From: JBBRGG01 sp038240875
GTDB taxonomy: Bacteria > Planctomycetota > Phycisphaerae > Phycisphaerales > UBA1924
Direction: 5' to 3'
Assembly (NCBI GenBank): GCA_038240875.1
Contig: JBBRGG010000019.1
Span: 1 to 21,934 of the forward strand
Length of the DNA: 21,934 bases
The notes under the pieces were generated by a model. The model was not told the DNA's origin. It saw only the letters and a list, made by a program, of their open reading frames with translations, and ran no database searches. The position numbers and the translations under genes are program-made. Shown in pieces: positions 1 through 7,627 of this stretch; the stretch's first letter is position 1; the number at the start of each line of letters is the position of its first letter.

Positions 1-2259
1 GATCAGCCCTCGGCCATCGAAAAACTATCGACCGACTTGAAGGCAGGCAACCCCGCCGCGTGTTTGCTCGGCGCCACCGGCACGGGCAAAACCTTCACGA
101 TGGCCAACGTCATCGCCCGTCTGGGCAAGCCCACGCTCATCATCAGCCATAACAAAACCCTCGCCGCCCAGCTCTACGAAGAGCTTCGCGAGTTCTTCCC
201 TAACAACAGCGTCAACTATTTCGTCAGCTACTACGACTATTACCAGCCCGAGGCGTACATCCCGCAGCGCGACATCTATATCGAAAAAGACTCATCGCGT
301 AATGATGATCTTGATCGCCTTCGCCTTGCCGCGACGAGCAACATCCTATCGCGCCGCGATTGCATCGTGGTGTGCAGCGTGTCGTGCATCTTCGGCTTGG
401 GTTCGCCACTTGCCTATGGCAATAAGGTCGTGACGCTGACCAAAGGCTCGCGCGTCCATCGACGTGACCTCTTGATGTCGCTCACATCGATGCAATATCA
501 GCGCAGCGAGATCGAGTGGAAACGTGGCCAATTTCGTGTTCGTGGCGACGCGCTTGAAGTCTGGCCCGCATACGAAAATTTCTCCGTCCGCATCGAGCTC
601 TTCGGCGACGAGATCGACCGCCTCGACCTGATGAACCCAACCTCGGGCGAAGTGATCGCCGAGGAACGCCAGTTTTTCCTCTTTCCTGCTGTCCATTATG
701 TGATGCCCGAGGACCAACTCGAAACCGCGACTACCGCAATCCGCAATGAGATGGATTCGCGCGTCATGCAACTGCGTACCGAAGGCAAGCTCCTCGAAGC
801 CCAGCGGCTTCTCTCGCGCACACGCTTCGATCTTGAAATGCTAAAGGAAACTGGAACCTGCCCAGGCATCGAAAATTACTCACGGTTCATGGATGGGCGA
901 ATGCCCGGCGAGCGGCCTTATTGCCTGATGGATTATTTCGACTTTGCCCCGCCCGCCAACGGCGCTTCGAGCTTTGCAACCAATCCGCTGGTGAGCATTC
1001 CCAGCGCGCCCGAAGTGACGGCGTTGCCGCCGAACGCGGATGTAACTCCAGGGCGAAACTCGTCTGCGGACCTGCGCCCGAATTATCGCGATTGGCTCAT
1101 GATCATCGATGAGAGCCACGTCACGATGCCACAGATTCGCGCCATGTTCAATGGCGACCGCGCCCGCAAAGAAGTCCTCGTCGCCCACGGTTTCCGCCTT
1201 CCTAGCGCGCTTGATAATCGCCCGCTTCGCTTCGAGGAATTTGAGATGGTCGTGCCACAGGTGTTGTACGTGAGCGCAACGCCCGGCCCGTACGAGCTGC
1301 AAAAAGTCGGCGGCGACATCGCCGAACAGGTGATTCGCCCAACAGGTTTGCTCGACCCGGAAGTCGAAGTGCGCCCGACGCGCAACCAGATTCCCGACTT
1401 GCTCAATGAGTGCAAATTGCGGATCGAGCGCGGCGAGCGCATCCTCGTCACCGCGCTCACCAAGCGCATGTGCGAAGATCTTGCGTCATACATCGACAAG
1501 CAAGGCATGCGCGTCCGTTATTTGCACAGCGACATCGAAACCCTCGACCGCGTAGGCATCCTTAACGATCTTCGTCTAGGCAACTTTGACGTGCTAGTTG
1601 GCGTCAACCTTTTGCGCGAAGGCCTGGACTTGCCTGAAGTTTCGCTGGTGTGCATATTGGACGCGGACAAAGAAGGTTTTTTGCGATCGGGGACGAGCCT
1701 GATCCAGCAGATGGGTCGTGCGGCACGAAACGCCAACTCGCGCGTAATCATGTATGCGGATTCGGTCACGCCCGCGATGAAGTCGGCGATCGAAGAAACC
1801 GAACGCCGTCGCGTGAAACAGGTCGCGTACAACACCAAGCATGGCATCACGCCACAGACGATCATCAAAGCGATCCGCCGCGGCATGGAAACCGAGTTGC
1901 GTGCGCGAAAGACGGCTCGCGACGCGATTGTTTCCAACGAGCCCGACTTTGAGATCGCCGAACTGATCCGCGCTGTCGAAGCCGAAATGATCGAGGCTGC
2001 CCAGTCACTTGAGTTTGAGAAAGCCGCGGCACTCCGCGACCAGGTCCAGAAGCTCAAGCGACGCCGTGATGAAGCGTTGAGCAAAGGTGAGAGCGTCCGC
2101 GTGCGCCGGTCCGACGTTGATGGCGGCAAGCCTGGTCGCAAAGGCCGAGATCCAAACGCTGGCTCGCGCGTCGAGGGTGGCGGGTCTGCGGGAATGCCTG
2201 GAACCAAGCCCGGCTCGCGGGCCAAGAAAAAACCAACCCGGGGTAAGGATGCGTTGTAA
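1..2259 (+). CDS. uvrB: UvrB, excinuclease ABC subunit B (5' end cut by window)
   Basis: UvrB is the DNA-damage-verifying helicase of nucleotide excision repair. It is loaded by UvrA and recruits UvrC. The reading frame is open from base 1 and matches the family from there (DQPSAIEKL...), so the true start lies off the left edge; the in-frame TTG at 37 is not the start. Visible motifs are Walker A GATGTGKT (70-93), the tyrosine-rich beta-hairpin (YYDYYQPEAY, about 229-258), DESH helicase motif II (1108-1119), the QMGRAARN motif VI (about 1708-1731) and a C-terminal UVR domain (FEKAAALRDQ) that binds UvrC. Two oddities: about 45 residues of low-complexity sequence (about 943-1089) are inserted just before the DESH strand, where most UvrBs continue directly, and a basic Gly/Lys/Arg-rich tail of about 60 residues follows the UVR domain. 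The identification is certain; the effect of the insertion is unknown. Confidence 0.98.
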   Translation, partial: DQPSAIEKLSTDLKAGNPAACLLGATGTGKTFTMANVIARLGKPTLIISHNKTLAAQLYEELREFFPNNSVNYFVSYYDYYQPEAYIPQRDIYIEKDSSRNDDLDRLRLAATSNILSRRDCIVVCSVSCIFGLGSPLAYGNKVVTLTKGSRVHRRDLLMSLTSMQYQRSEIEWKRGQFRVRGDALEVWPAYENFSVRIELFGDEIDRLDLMNPTSGEVIAEERQFFLFPAVHYVMPEDQLETATTAIRNEMDSRVMQLRTEGKLLEAQRLLSRTRFDLEMLKETGTCPGIENYSRFMDGRMPGERPYCLMDYFDFAPPANGASSFATNPLVSIPSAPEVTALPPNADVTPGRNSSADLRPNYRDWLMIIDESHVTMPQIRAMFNGDRARKEVLVAHGFRLPSALDNRPLRFEEFEMVVPQVLYVSATPGPYELQKVGGDIAEQVIRPTGLLDPEVEVRPTRNQIPDLLNECKLRIERGERILVTALTKRMCEDLASYIDKQGMRVRYLHSDIETLDRVGILNDLRLGNFDVLVGVNLLREGLDLPEVSLVCILDADKEGFLRSGTSLIQQMGRAARNANSRVIMYADSVTPAMKSAIEETERRRVKQVAYNTKHGITPQTIIKAIRRGMETELRARKTARDAIVSNEPDFEIAELIRAVEAEMIEAAQSLEFEKAAALRDQVQKLKRRRDEALSKGESVRVRRSDVDGGKPGRKGRDPNAGSRVEGGGSAGMPGTKPGSRAKKKPTRGKDAL

Positions 2260-2340
2260 AGAAACGATGCCGATGAGCGAGGTACAGACGGGTGAAATAG
2301 CTTGATTTGCAGATGGATTGGGGAATATCATCGGCATCGA

Positions 2341-3336
2341 ATGCACACACGAGATCTTGTCATCTTGATGAGCGACGAGCCCGAGGAAGGGTGGACGCTG
2401 CCACCGAAGCTATTTGCAGAAGCGGTGGCGCGAGCGGGCGTTCGTGCGCTGCATCGACAGCGATCGCCTGCGTCGCGCAAAATCGCGAGCGTGATTTGTA
2501 AGACCGGGTTGGTGCATGTCTATGGCAAGGGTCATACCGAATCTTCTCGTGATGGCGCGATCGCGCCGATGTGCTGGGGTTGGGATTCGATGGCGTTTCC
2601 CGATGCGTTGTGGCGCACGCTTATTCCATGGTGCTTTGATTGCTGGGGTCCGGAATATGCGCGGTGGGAAGCGGCGTTTCGTCGGCATCGTGTGCCTTTA
2701 GCGTTTTTCTCGGCAAGGCAGTGTGCCGAGCACTTTGCCAACGCGATACCCGAGATGGAAACGATCTGGCTTCCAGAAGCGTGTGATCCAAAGCGATATT
2801 CGCCTGAGTTGCCGCTAGCGCAGCGTTCGCTTCATGTGCTGGAGCTTGGCCGAAAGCTGGAAGCGGTTCATAGCAAGATCGCTGGGCCCTTGCGCGCGAT
2901 GAACGCGAAGCATGTGTTTTCGTTGGATGGTGCCAACACGGTTTTGTTCAAGGGTCTAGATGCGTTGTACAAGGGGCTGGGCGATACTGTTATTGGCCTG
3001 TGTTATCCCAAGGTGTTGACACATCCGGACAAAGCTGGCGGCGTAGAAACCATGACGCAGCGGTACCTTGAGTTTATTGGTTCTGGGTGTTTGGCGGTGG
3101 GAACTTCGCCACGCGAGATCGTTGAGTTGTTCGGGTTTGATCCAGTTATAACGCTGGACATGAACGATCCAGCGAGGCAGATCATTTCGATACTTGGTGA
3201 TTTGCCAAGGTGGCAGGCGCACGCAGATCGCTCTCGTGCGAGGCTCCTGGAGGTGGGGACGTTCGACGTGCGGGCGCGAGCGATGCTTGGCGTGCTGGCA
3301 AAGAAGGGGTATGTTGTGCCGAGCGGATTTGGGTGA
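2341..3336 (+). CDS. CgeB-like glycosyltransferase family protein
   Basis: A 331-residue protein that I read as a GT-B type glycosyltransferase of the CgeB/YkvP-like group, which would transfer a sugar from an activated donor to an unknown acceptor. Supporting features are a mid-protein WLPEACDPKRYSP segment, corresponding to the WLPxGxDPxxFxP linker motif of the group, and a C-terminal TQRYLEFIGSGCLAVG...EIVELFG stretch that matches the donor-binding RxxExxxxGxxxLxxxxxE region. There is no signal peptide or membrane segment, so it is probably cytosolic. The frame is open from a TTG at 2302, but the ATG at 2341 (MHTRDLVILMSDE) starts the first conserved-looking strand and was preferred; neither has a strong Shine-Dalgarno site. 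It lies 81 bases after uvrB on the same strand, with no obvious functional link. Family assignment is fair; substrate is unknown. Confidence 0.72.
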   Translation: MHTRDLVILMSDEPEEGWTLPPKLFAEAVARAGVRALHRQRSPASRKIASVICKTGLVHVYGKGHTESSRDGAIAPMCWGWDSMAFPDALWRTLIPWCFDCWGPEYARWEAAFRRHRVPLAFFSARQCAEHFANAIPEMETIWLPEACDPKRYSPELPLAQRSLHVLELGRKLEAVHSKIAGPLRAMNAKHVFSLDGANTVLFKGLDALYKGLGDTVIGLCYPKVLTHPDKAGGVETMTQRYLEFIGSGCLAVGTSPREIVELFGFDPVITLDMNDPARQIISILGDLPRWQAHADRSRARLLEVGTFDVRARAMLGVLAKKGYVVPSGFG

Positions 3337-3408
3337 ATGCTGGCGCGATATAGAAAGCTGGCGCAATACAGTGCTTGAATCTATTTGTACACGCAAGAAG
3401 CAGATGCC

Positions 3409-3615
3409 ATGACCAAGCCGAGCATGAAAGCAAAGCCAATGTTTGATCCCAACCGAAACGATTTTCGTCGCAAGCTCGGGTATTACCTGACAGGGCTTTC
3501 GATTGGGCTTTGTATTTTGGCGTTCTTTCACTTTGCCAAGGGGCGAACGCCGTCGGGGTTAACGCAACCAGGTGTGCAAGGCAGTGGGCAAACAAAGGGG
3601 CCAATTGCGCCATAA
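3409..3615 (+). CDS. Small single-pass membrane protein, unknown function
   Basis: A 68-residue protein with a basic N-terminus (MTKPSMKAKPMFDPNRNDFRRK), one clear transmembrane helix (LGYYLTGLSIGLCILAFFHF, about residues 24-43) and a short Gly/Pro/Gln-rich tail. The charge distribution suggests the N-terminus stays in the cytoplasm. I chose the ATG at 3409; the frame is also open from a TTG at 3385, and the ATG at 3427 or 3439 could be used. It follows the glycosyltransferase by 72 bases, an interval that holds an imperfect 18-bp direct repeat (3339-3356 and 3357-3374). I do not recognise the family. The regular helix and basic flank make a real gene likely. Confidence 0.55.
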   Translation: MTKPSMKAKPMFDPNRNDFRRKLGYYLTGLSIGLCILAFFHFAKGRTPSGLTQPGVQGSGQTKGPIAP

Positions 3616-3830
3616 TTGACGAATTGGAAGAGTGCATGGCGAGGGCCTGTTGCGTTGGCGCTTATTGTGCGTGGGAAACCGCCGGGGAAGCCGGTTGTTG
3701 GCTGTCGCGTGATTGAGCTTCCGATTCGGCATGAGGGCGGCTCGCGCGGCGTTGCTTATGGACAAGCAACGACACGTTCGATGGTCTCAATCCCGTTTGC
3801 ACGGGGCCGAACCGACGGGCGGGCGTGATA

Positions 3831-3867
3831 CGCGTGATCGAACGCAAAGGACAGGACAGATCACGCG
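3831..3867. repeat. Perfect 9-bp inverted repeat with 19-nt loop
   Basis: CGCGTGATC at 3831-3839 is the exact reverse complement of GATCACGCG at 3859-3867. It lies in non-coding sequence. It could be an RNA hairpin or a dyad operator; nothing else here decides between them. Confidence 0.6.
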
Positions 3868-4081
3868 ATATGCGACCGAAACTCGCCACGCCTTGCGAAG
3901 AGCCACAGAGCGTGCACACCGACCGCGAGAGGTTGTGCAGAGCGAGATTGCGGGAGACTGTTCCTGGCCGCCGAGGATTGGTGCGGGGTTTGAAGCCGCG
4001 GCCTCACCATCGAAGGAAACAAGTCGTTTGCGATGCCGATGCAGTAGCCTCTCATAAAGAGGGCGCGAGGGTCTGCGGCGC

Positions 4082-4106
4082 GCGCACAAATGTGGTAGTT
4101 GTGCGC
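4082..4106. repeat. Perfect 8-bp inverted repeat with 9-nt loop
   Basis: GCGCACAA at 4082-4089 pairs with TTGTGCGC at 4099-4106. It lies about 250 bases beyond the UbiD stop codon. There is no following T-run on either strand, so an intrinsic terminator is not supported. Confidence 0.6.
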
Positions 4107-4290
4107 ATGAAGTTGGTAGGTGGGGGTGGGGGTTAGAGTGTGGAGAGGGTGTTGGTGGAATGGGTTAGGAGAAAGAGCGGGAATCGCGAGTTGCAAACAG
4201 CAAGCTGGGAAGGCACACCATGATCGAAATGATTGGATTTGTCATGGTGGCACAAGGCAAATACAACCGGCGGGGACCGCCGGACCACCC

Positions 4291-4353
4291 AAGGCACAAG
4301 GCACAAGGCACAATGCACAAGGCACAAGGCACAAGGCACAAGGCACAAGGCGC
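4291..4353. repeat. 7-bp tandem repeat (AAGGCAC), nine units
   Basis: Nine consecutive heptamers of consensus AAGGCAC run without interruption. Unit 4 is AATGCAC and unit 9 is AAGGCGC; the rest are identical. The array ends 6 bases before the UbiD stop codon (4360-4362, minus strand), so it sits at the start of that transcript's 3' untranslated region. It has the form of a slippage-prone minisatellite, like the array at 20102-20199. Confidence 0.95.
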
Positions 4354-4359
4354 GAAGAG

Positions 4360-6534
4360 TTAGGTGTTGATGTTGGCGGTGCGGGCGATTACTTCGGCGG
4401 GCATTTCGATGATTGGTGGCCAGGGGCGAGTGGGTTCGCCTTGGCGGGTTTCGCCGCTTAATTTTGGTGTTGCGTCAAAGCCAAGTCGCAAGGAAAGAGC
4501 GGTGTGGCGAACGAGGTCTCGTGAGGCGTCGAAGTTAGCCACCCAGTGGAAGAGAGCGTTGTCGGCATCGGCGATGTTTACATCTTGGCCAAGGACGATG
4601 ACGAAGGGTGGGAGGTTTACGTCGGTTGACGTGTTGGTGTGTGGCAGGGCGAAGATGGCTTCAAGGGCGCGGACGCCATCGCCTGGTGCGGCTTTGTTGA
4701 TGCGGACAACGAGCCAGTAGCCACGGGTTTCGTGGAGGGCGCGAGCTTCGAGGATGTTGGGTAATTGAGCGAGTGAAGTTGCGTATGTGTCGAGAGTTTC
4801 GGGTGGCAGGATTTCGCGCGAGGTTGATTTGCCAGAGGCGTCGGTGAGGACGGCGACGCCTTGGACTGCTTCGGCGGGAGATTTGCGGGTGCAATCAAAG
4901 CCAAGTTTGAGGCCTGCGCCAAGTTGTGGGGCGGAGTGGTCGAGGATATCGACGGGGCCGCGGGCGAGTTCGATATCGCGAGCTGGGTTACAGAACATGC
5001 CGGCGTTGGTGAGGACTTGGAAGGTGTCGTGCACGTTGCAATCATCGTCGACAACGAAGATGGTTTTGGTCCAAGCCATTTGGCCTGCGCCCCAGATGCT
5101 GTGCATGACACGGCGGCCTTGGAGTGGGTAGGCTTTCTTTACGCGGATGCAGGCGCAGTTGTGGAACGCGCCGAATTGTGGGAGGTCGTAGTCTTCGATG
5201 TCGTGAACGATTGTTTTGAGGAGAGGTAGGAAGAGGCGTTCGGTTGCTTTGCCGAGGTAGTAGTCTTCTTGTGGAGGCAGGCCGACGATGGTGGTGGGGT
5301 AGATGGCGTTATTTCGGCGGGTGATTGCGGTGACTTCGAGGATGGGATAGCGATCGGGCATGGAGTAGAAGCCGGTGTGATCGCCGAAGGGACCTTCGAA
5401 GACGGCACCGGGGCCGAGTGGGCCGGCGTTTGGATCGCGAGGATCCCAGCCGATGAAACCGGCGTCGTGGCGAACGAAGCCTTCGATGACAATTTCGGCG
5501 TTGGCGGGGATCCAGAGCGGGACGGTTACGCCACGAACCATGGGGATACCGGAGCGGTTTAGGAAGCCTGCGAGTAGAAGTTCGGAGATGCCTGGGGGGA
5601 GAGGCGCGGTAGCGGCGTAGGGCATGACGGACTCGCCGCCCAGAACGATGGCGACGGGCATGTTCTGGCCTTTGGCTTTCCAGGAGCGCCAATGGCGAGC
5701 GCCGTCGTGGTGCATATGCCAGTGCATGGACATGGTGCGTGGGCCAAAGAGTTGGACGCGGTACATGCCGATGTTGTGGGAGCTTGGGCGGGATTCGTTG
5801 ATGTCGTCGGCGTGGATGGTGTGGATGCCGGCGAGGGTGATGTAGCGGCCACGATGAAGGCGGTTCCAATCGGGGGTTGGTGTGGAGTCGTTGGCGACGC
5901 CTGGGATTGCTGGGGAGGAGTTAATGTTGGCGGGGTAGCCGACGGCGACGAGATCGCCATCGAGTGGCCAGCATCGAAGAATGGGGAGGGAGCGGAGGTC
6001 GATGTCGTCGCCCAGGGTGATGCGCTCTTGGCATGGGCCACGGCCTTTGCGGCGCTTGGGTGGGATCTTGAGAAGAGGGAGAAACTGGCGTGCTTTGGCG
6101 AAGAGATCAGAGAAGGATTTGGGTGGCTCGGGCTTGGTGAGATCGGCGATTTTTTTGGCGAGGGTGGCGAACCCGCCTGGGGAATGGCCGCCTGAGGAAA
6201 AGGTGCTGCCTGAGGAAGAGTACATGGTTGCAGAGTTGATGGGGTCGTGGCAACCAAGAGCCATTTCCATTCGGCGGTAGGAGCCCCAAGCGTTGATGAG
6301 GACGGGGATGTCGGAGCCTTCAACGTTTTCGAAGAGGAGGGCTTTGCCACCACGAGAGTGGAAGCGTGGGTCGGCGGCGAGCGCGGATTTGCTAGGCGGG
6401 TTTGGGGCGGGGGATTTGCTTTCGCGGTCGGCGATGGCGGCGATATCAAGGACGGGAGAGACGCGCGTGCGGATACGCTTGAGCTCGCCTTGGGCTTCGA
6501 GGGCTGCGACAAAGGCGTGAAGATCGTGGTACAT
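4360..6534 (-). CDS. UbiD-family decarboxylase, long form
   Basis: UbiD-family enzymes use prenylated FMN, supplied by a UbiX-type transferase, to decarboxylate aromatic or unsaturated acids, for example in ubiquinone or futalosine-route menaquinone synthesis. Visible signatures: N-terminal MYHDLHAFVAALEAQGELKRI; the prFMN/metal region NIGMYRVQLFG (about residues 254-264, Arg259 at the conserved arginine position) followed by HWHMHHDGARHW; the acidic AEIVIEGFV segment (about 346-354); and EGPFGDHTGFY (about 380-390). At 724 residues it is much longer than the roughly 490 of E. coli UbiD and longer than the roughly 600-residue menaquinone-type proteins. The extra length lies partly in a Ser/Gly-rich stretch near residues 100-170 and partly at the C-terminus. 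The start ATG lies 71 bases from a divergent methyltransferase gene. The family is certain; the substrate (quinone precursor or other) is inferred only. Confidence 0.9.
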   Translation of the reverse strand: MYHDLHAFVAALEAQGELKRIRTRVSPVLDIAAIADRESKSPAPNPPSKSALAADPRFHSRGGKALLFENVEGSDIPVLINAWGSYRRMEMALGCHDPINSATMYSSSGSTFSSGGHSPGGFATLAKKIADLTKPEPPKSFSDLFAKARQFLPLLKIPPKRRKGRGPCQERITLGDDIDLRSLPILRCWPLDGDLVAVGYPANINSSPAIPGVANDSTPTPDWNRLHRGRYITLAGIHTIHADDINESRPSSHNIGMYRVQLFGPRTMSMHWHMHHDGARHWRSWKAKGQNMPVAIVLGGESVMPYAATAPLPPGISELLLAGFLNRSGIPMVRGVTVPLWIPANAEIVIEGFVRHDAGFIGWDPRDPNAGPLGPGAVFEGPFGDHTGFYSMPDRYPILEVTAITRRNNAIYPTTIVGLPPQEDYYLGKATERLFLPLLKTIVHDIEDYDLPQFGAFHNCACIRVKKAYPLQGRRVMHSIWGAGQMAWTKTIFVVDDDCNVHDTFQVLTNAGMFCNPARDIELARGPVDILDHSAPQLGAGLKLGFDCTRKSPAEAVQGVAVLTDASGKSTSREILPPETLDTYATSLAQLPNILEARALHETRGYWLVVRINKAAPGDGVRALEAIFALPHTNTSTDVNLPPFVIVLGQDVNIADADNALFHWVANFDASRDLVRHTALSLRLGFDATPKLSGETRQGEPTRPWPPIIEMPAEVIARTANINT

Positions 6535-6591
6535 CGGGTGACTCTATGAGCGGGAGTAGGCGGGTGGCACGCTGGAACAATGAGTGAGGAA

Positions 6592-6597
6592 GAGGAG
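6592..6597 (+). promoter_or_regulatory. Ribosome binding site supporting the methyltransferase start
   Basis: GAGGAG lies 8 nt upstream of the ATG at 6606. It favours that start over the internal ATG at 6672. Confidence 0.65.
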
Positions 6598-6605
6598 AAG
6601 CAGCG

Positions 6606-7325
6606 ATGGCGAGACATGAGGTACTAGGTGAGGTGAAAGGTGAGGTAAAAGTAGAGAATGCGTCGGCGGCGATGCCGAGTGCGCAGCATTTTTCGCAGAC
6701 GCGCGATTGGCCGGGGTATTTTCGCGCGGTGATCGGGAAGCCGCCTAGGGATACGTTGCTGGGGGCATTGCAGCGTTTCGATGCGGAGAGGTTAGTAGAC
6801 GCAGAAGTAGCAGAGAGACCAGGGGTTTCAAGCGGAAAGTTTGCGGTGGACTTTGGATGTGGCGAGGGGCGAGACACGCTGGAATTGTTGGCGCGAGGGT
6901 GGCGAGTGCACGCGTTTGATGGGCATCAGATGGGGCTGGATTTGTTGCGAGAGAGGGTGCTTGATGAGTTGAAGGAGCGGGTGAAGGTTGAGTTGGCGGG
7001 ATTTGCGGGGGCGCGGTGGGAGAAGTGTCAGCTGTTGAATGCGAGCTTTGCGCTGCCTTTTTGCTTGCCTGGCGAGTTTGCGGGCGTGTGGGCGCGAGTA
7101 GTGGACTCGATTGAAGTTGGGGGAAGGTTTGCGGGGCAGTTGTTTGGTGATCGAGATAGTTGGGCGACGATACCTGATCGAACGCACCACCAAAGAGGCG
7201 AGTTGGACGGGCTGTTTCGCGGTTTTGTTTTGGAAGAGTTGCGTGAGGAAGAGAAGGACAGTGCCGACGCGGCGGGTACGCCCAAGCATTGGCATGTGTA
7301 TCACGTTATTGCGCGAAAGGCGTGA
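6606..7325 (+). CDS. Class I SAM-dependent methyltransferase
   Basis: A 239-residue soluble protein with a Rossmann-type SAM-binding fold: motif I VDFGCGEGRDTLELL (about residues 81-95) and the acidic end of strand 2 (VHAFDG, about 101-106). The pattern resembles TehB-like or general small-molecule methyltransferases. The region around VWARVVDSIEVGGRFAGQLFGDRDSW corresponds to the post-II strand and final domain; the C-terminus HWHVYHVIARK is typical of the last beta strand of this fold. The start is supported by GAGGAG 8 nt upstream. The first 20 residues are Val/Glu/Lys-rich, encoded by an imperfect GGTGAGGTGAA repeat, and are probably disordered. It is divergent from the UbiD gene, so a joint role in quinone-like metabolism is conceivable, but nothing in the sequence proves this. 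Substrate is unknown. Confidence 0.85.
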   Translation: MARHEVLGEVKGEVKVENASAAMPSAQHFSQTRDWPGYFRAVIGKPPRDTLLGALQRFDAERLVDAEVAERPGVSSGKFAVDFGCGEGRDTLELLARGWRVHAFDGHQMGLDLLRERVLDELKERVKVELAGFAGARWEKCQLLNASFALPFCLPGEFAGVWARVVDSIEVGGRFAGQLFGDRDSWATIPDRTHHQRGELDGLFRGFVLEELREEEKDSADAAGTPKHWHVYHVIARKA

Positions 7326-7571
7326 GTGGCTCGGAAGGCGTAGAGGCATACGAACGAGAGCAGATTGAATTTGTACGCGATGGACTTTGTGTGAAACGCG
7401 AGCGAGATTTGAGCGAACAAAGGCCACGCACATACTTGCAGATCGGCTAGCTGTGCGCTTTCGGCAGGAACTACCTAAGGACGATTCAGGATTGGGTTGA
7501 TTCAGGACGAGGACGAGATTGAACCAGCATAAGTGAGTGTTTTTTGATCTAACTAGTTTGAGTGAGTTAGC
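7326..7571. other. Leader region of the ABC exporter operon
   Basis: No gene seen. It holds a short direct repeat GATTCAGG (7483-7490 and 7499-7506, 16-bp period) and a diverged copy of the downstream repeat motif (GAACCAGCATAAG, 7521-7533), in which the ATGAG of the later units reads ATAAG. The promoter of the ABC genes must lie here or further upstream; I see no convincing -35/-10 pair. Confidence 0.4.
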
Positions 7572-7627
7572 ATGAGCGAATTTGCATGAGCGAACCAGCA
7601 TGAGCGAACCATCATGAGCGAACCAGC
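7572..7627 (+). promoter_or_regulatory. 14-bp tandem repeat forming chained five-codon mini-ORFs up to the ABC ATPase start
   Basis: Four copies of a 14-bp unit (consensus ATGAGCGAACCAGC) place ATG codons at 7572, 7586, 7600 and 7614. Because 14 is not a multiple of 3, each copy is in a different frame from the next. Read from each ATG, the first three encode MSEFA, MSEPA and MSEPS and stop at a TGA that overlaps the next ATG as ATGA (7586-7589, 7600-7603, 7614-7617). The fourth copy begins MSEPA too, but GCATGA has become GCGACA, so the frame stays open into the ATPase. This is a direct reading of the sequence; a role in translational coupling or re-initiation is inference. Confidence 0.85.

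Larger units (their letters stand above)
3616..4290. other. Gap without a convincing gene; two perfect inverted repeats and a G-rich patch
   Basis: This stretch lies between the convergent small membrane protein gene and the UbiD gene. Several overlapping open frames exist (3616-3828, 3713-4057 and 3825-4136 on +, 3787-4089 on -), but their translations are Arg/Ala-rich and resemble nothing I know. Structure that can be seen: a perfect 9-bp inverted repeat CGCGTGATC/GATCACGCG (3831-3839 and 3859-3867, 19-nt loop); a perfect 8-bp inverted repeat GCGCACAA/TTGTGCGC (4082-4089 and 4099-4106, 9-nt loop); and two runs of five Gs (4122-4126, 4128-4132) in a strongly G/T-biased segment up to about 4175. 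No U-tract follows either hairpin, so they are not classical terminators. Confidence 0.5.

Noticed and set aside
3601..3627. CCAATT/AATTGG inverted repeat over the stop of the small membrane protein, as a terminator
   Set aside because: Six AT-rich base pairs with a 15-nt loop and no T-run; too weak.
3616..4136. Overlapping open frames of 70-114 codons on + and - strands
   Set aside because: Arg/Ala-rich translations in several frames at once, non-ATG or unsupported starts and no recognisable family suggest chance frames in GC-rich DNA.
4082..4353. CRISPR array
   Set aside because: The repeats are contiguous 7-bp units with no spacers, and no cas genes are present.
5559..6617. Long Ser/Pro-rich open frame of 352 codons antisense-phase to the UbiD gene
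   Set aside because: It is on the same strand but in another frame of the clearly real UbiD gene, and its low-complexity Ser/Pro/Ala composition is typical of a shadow frame.
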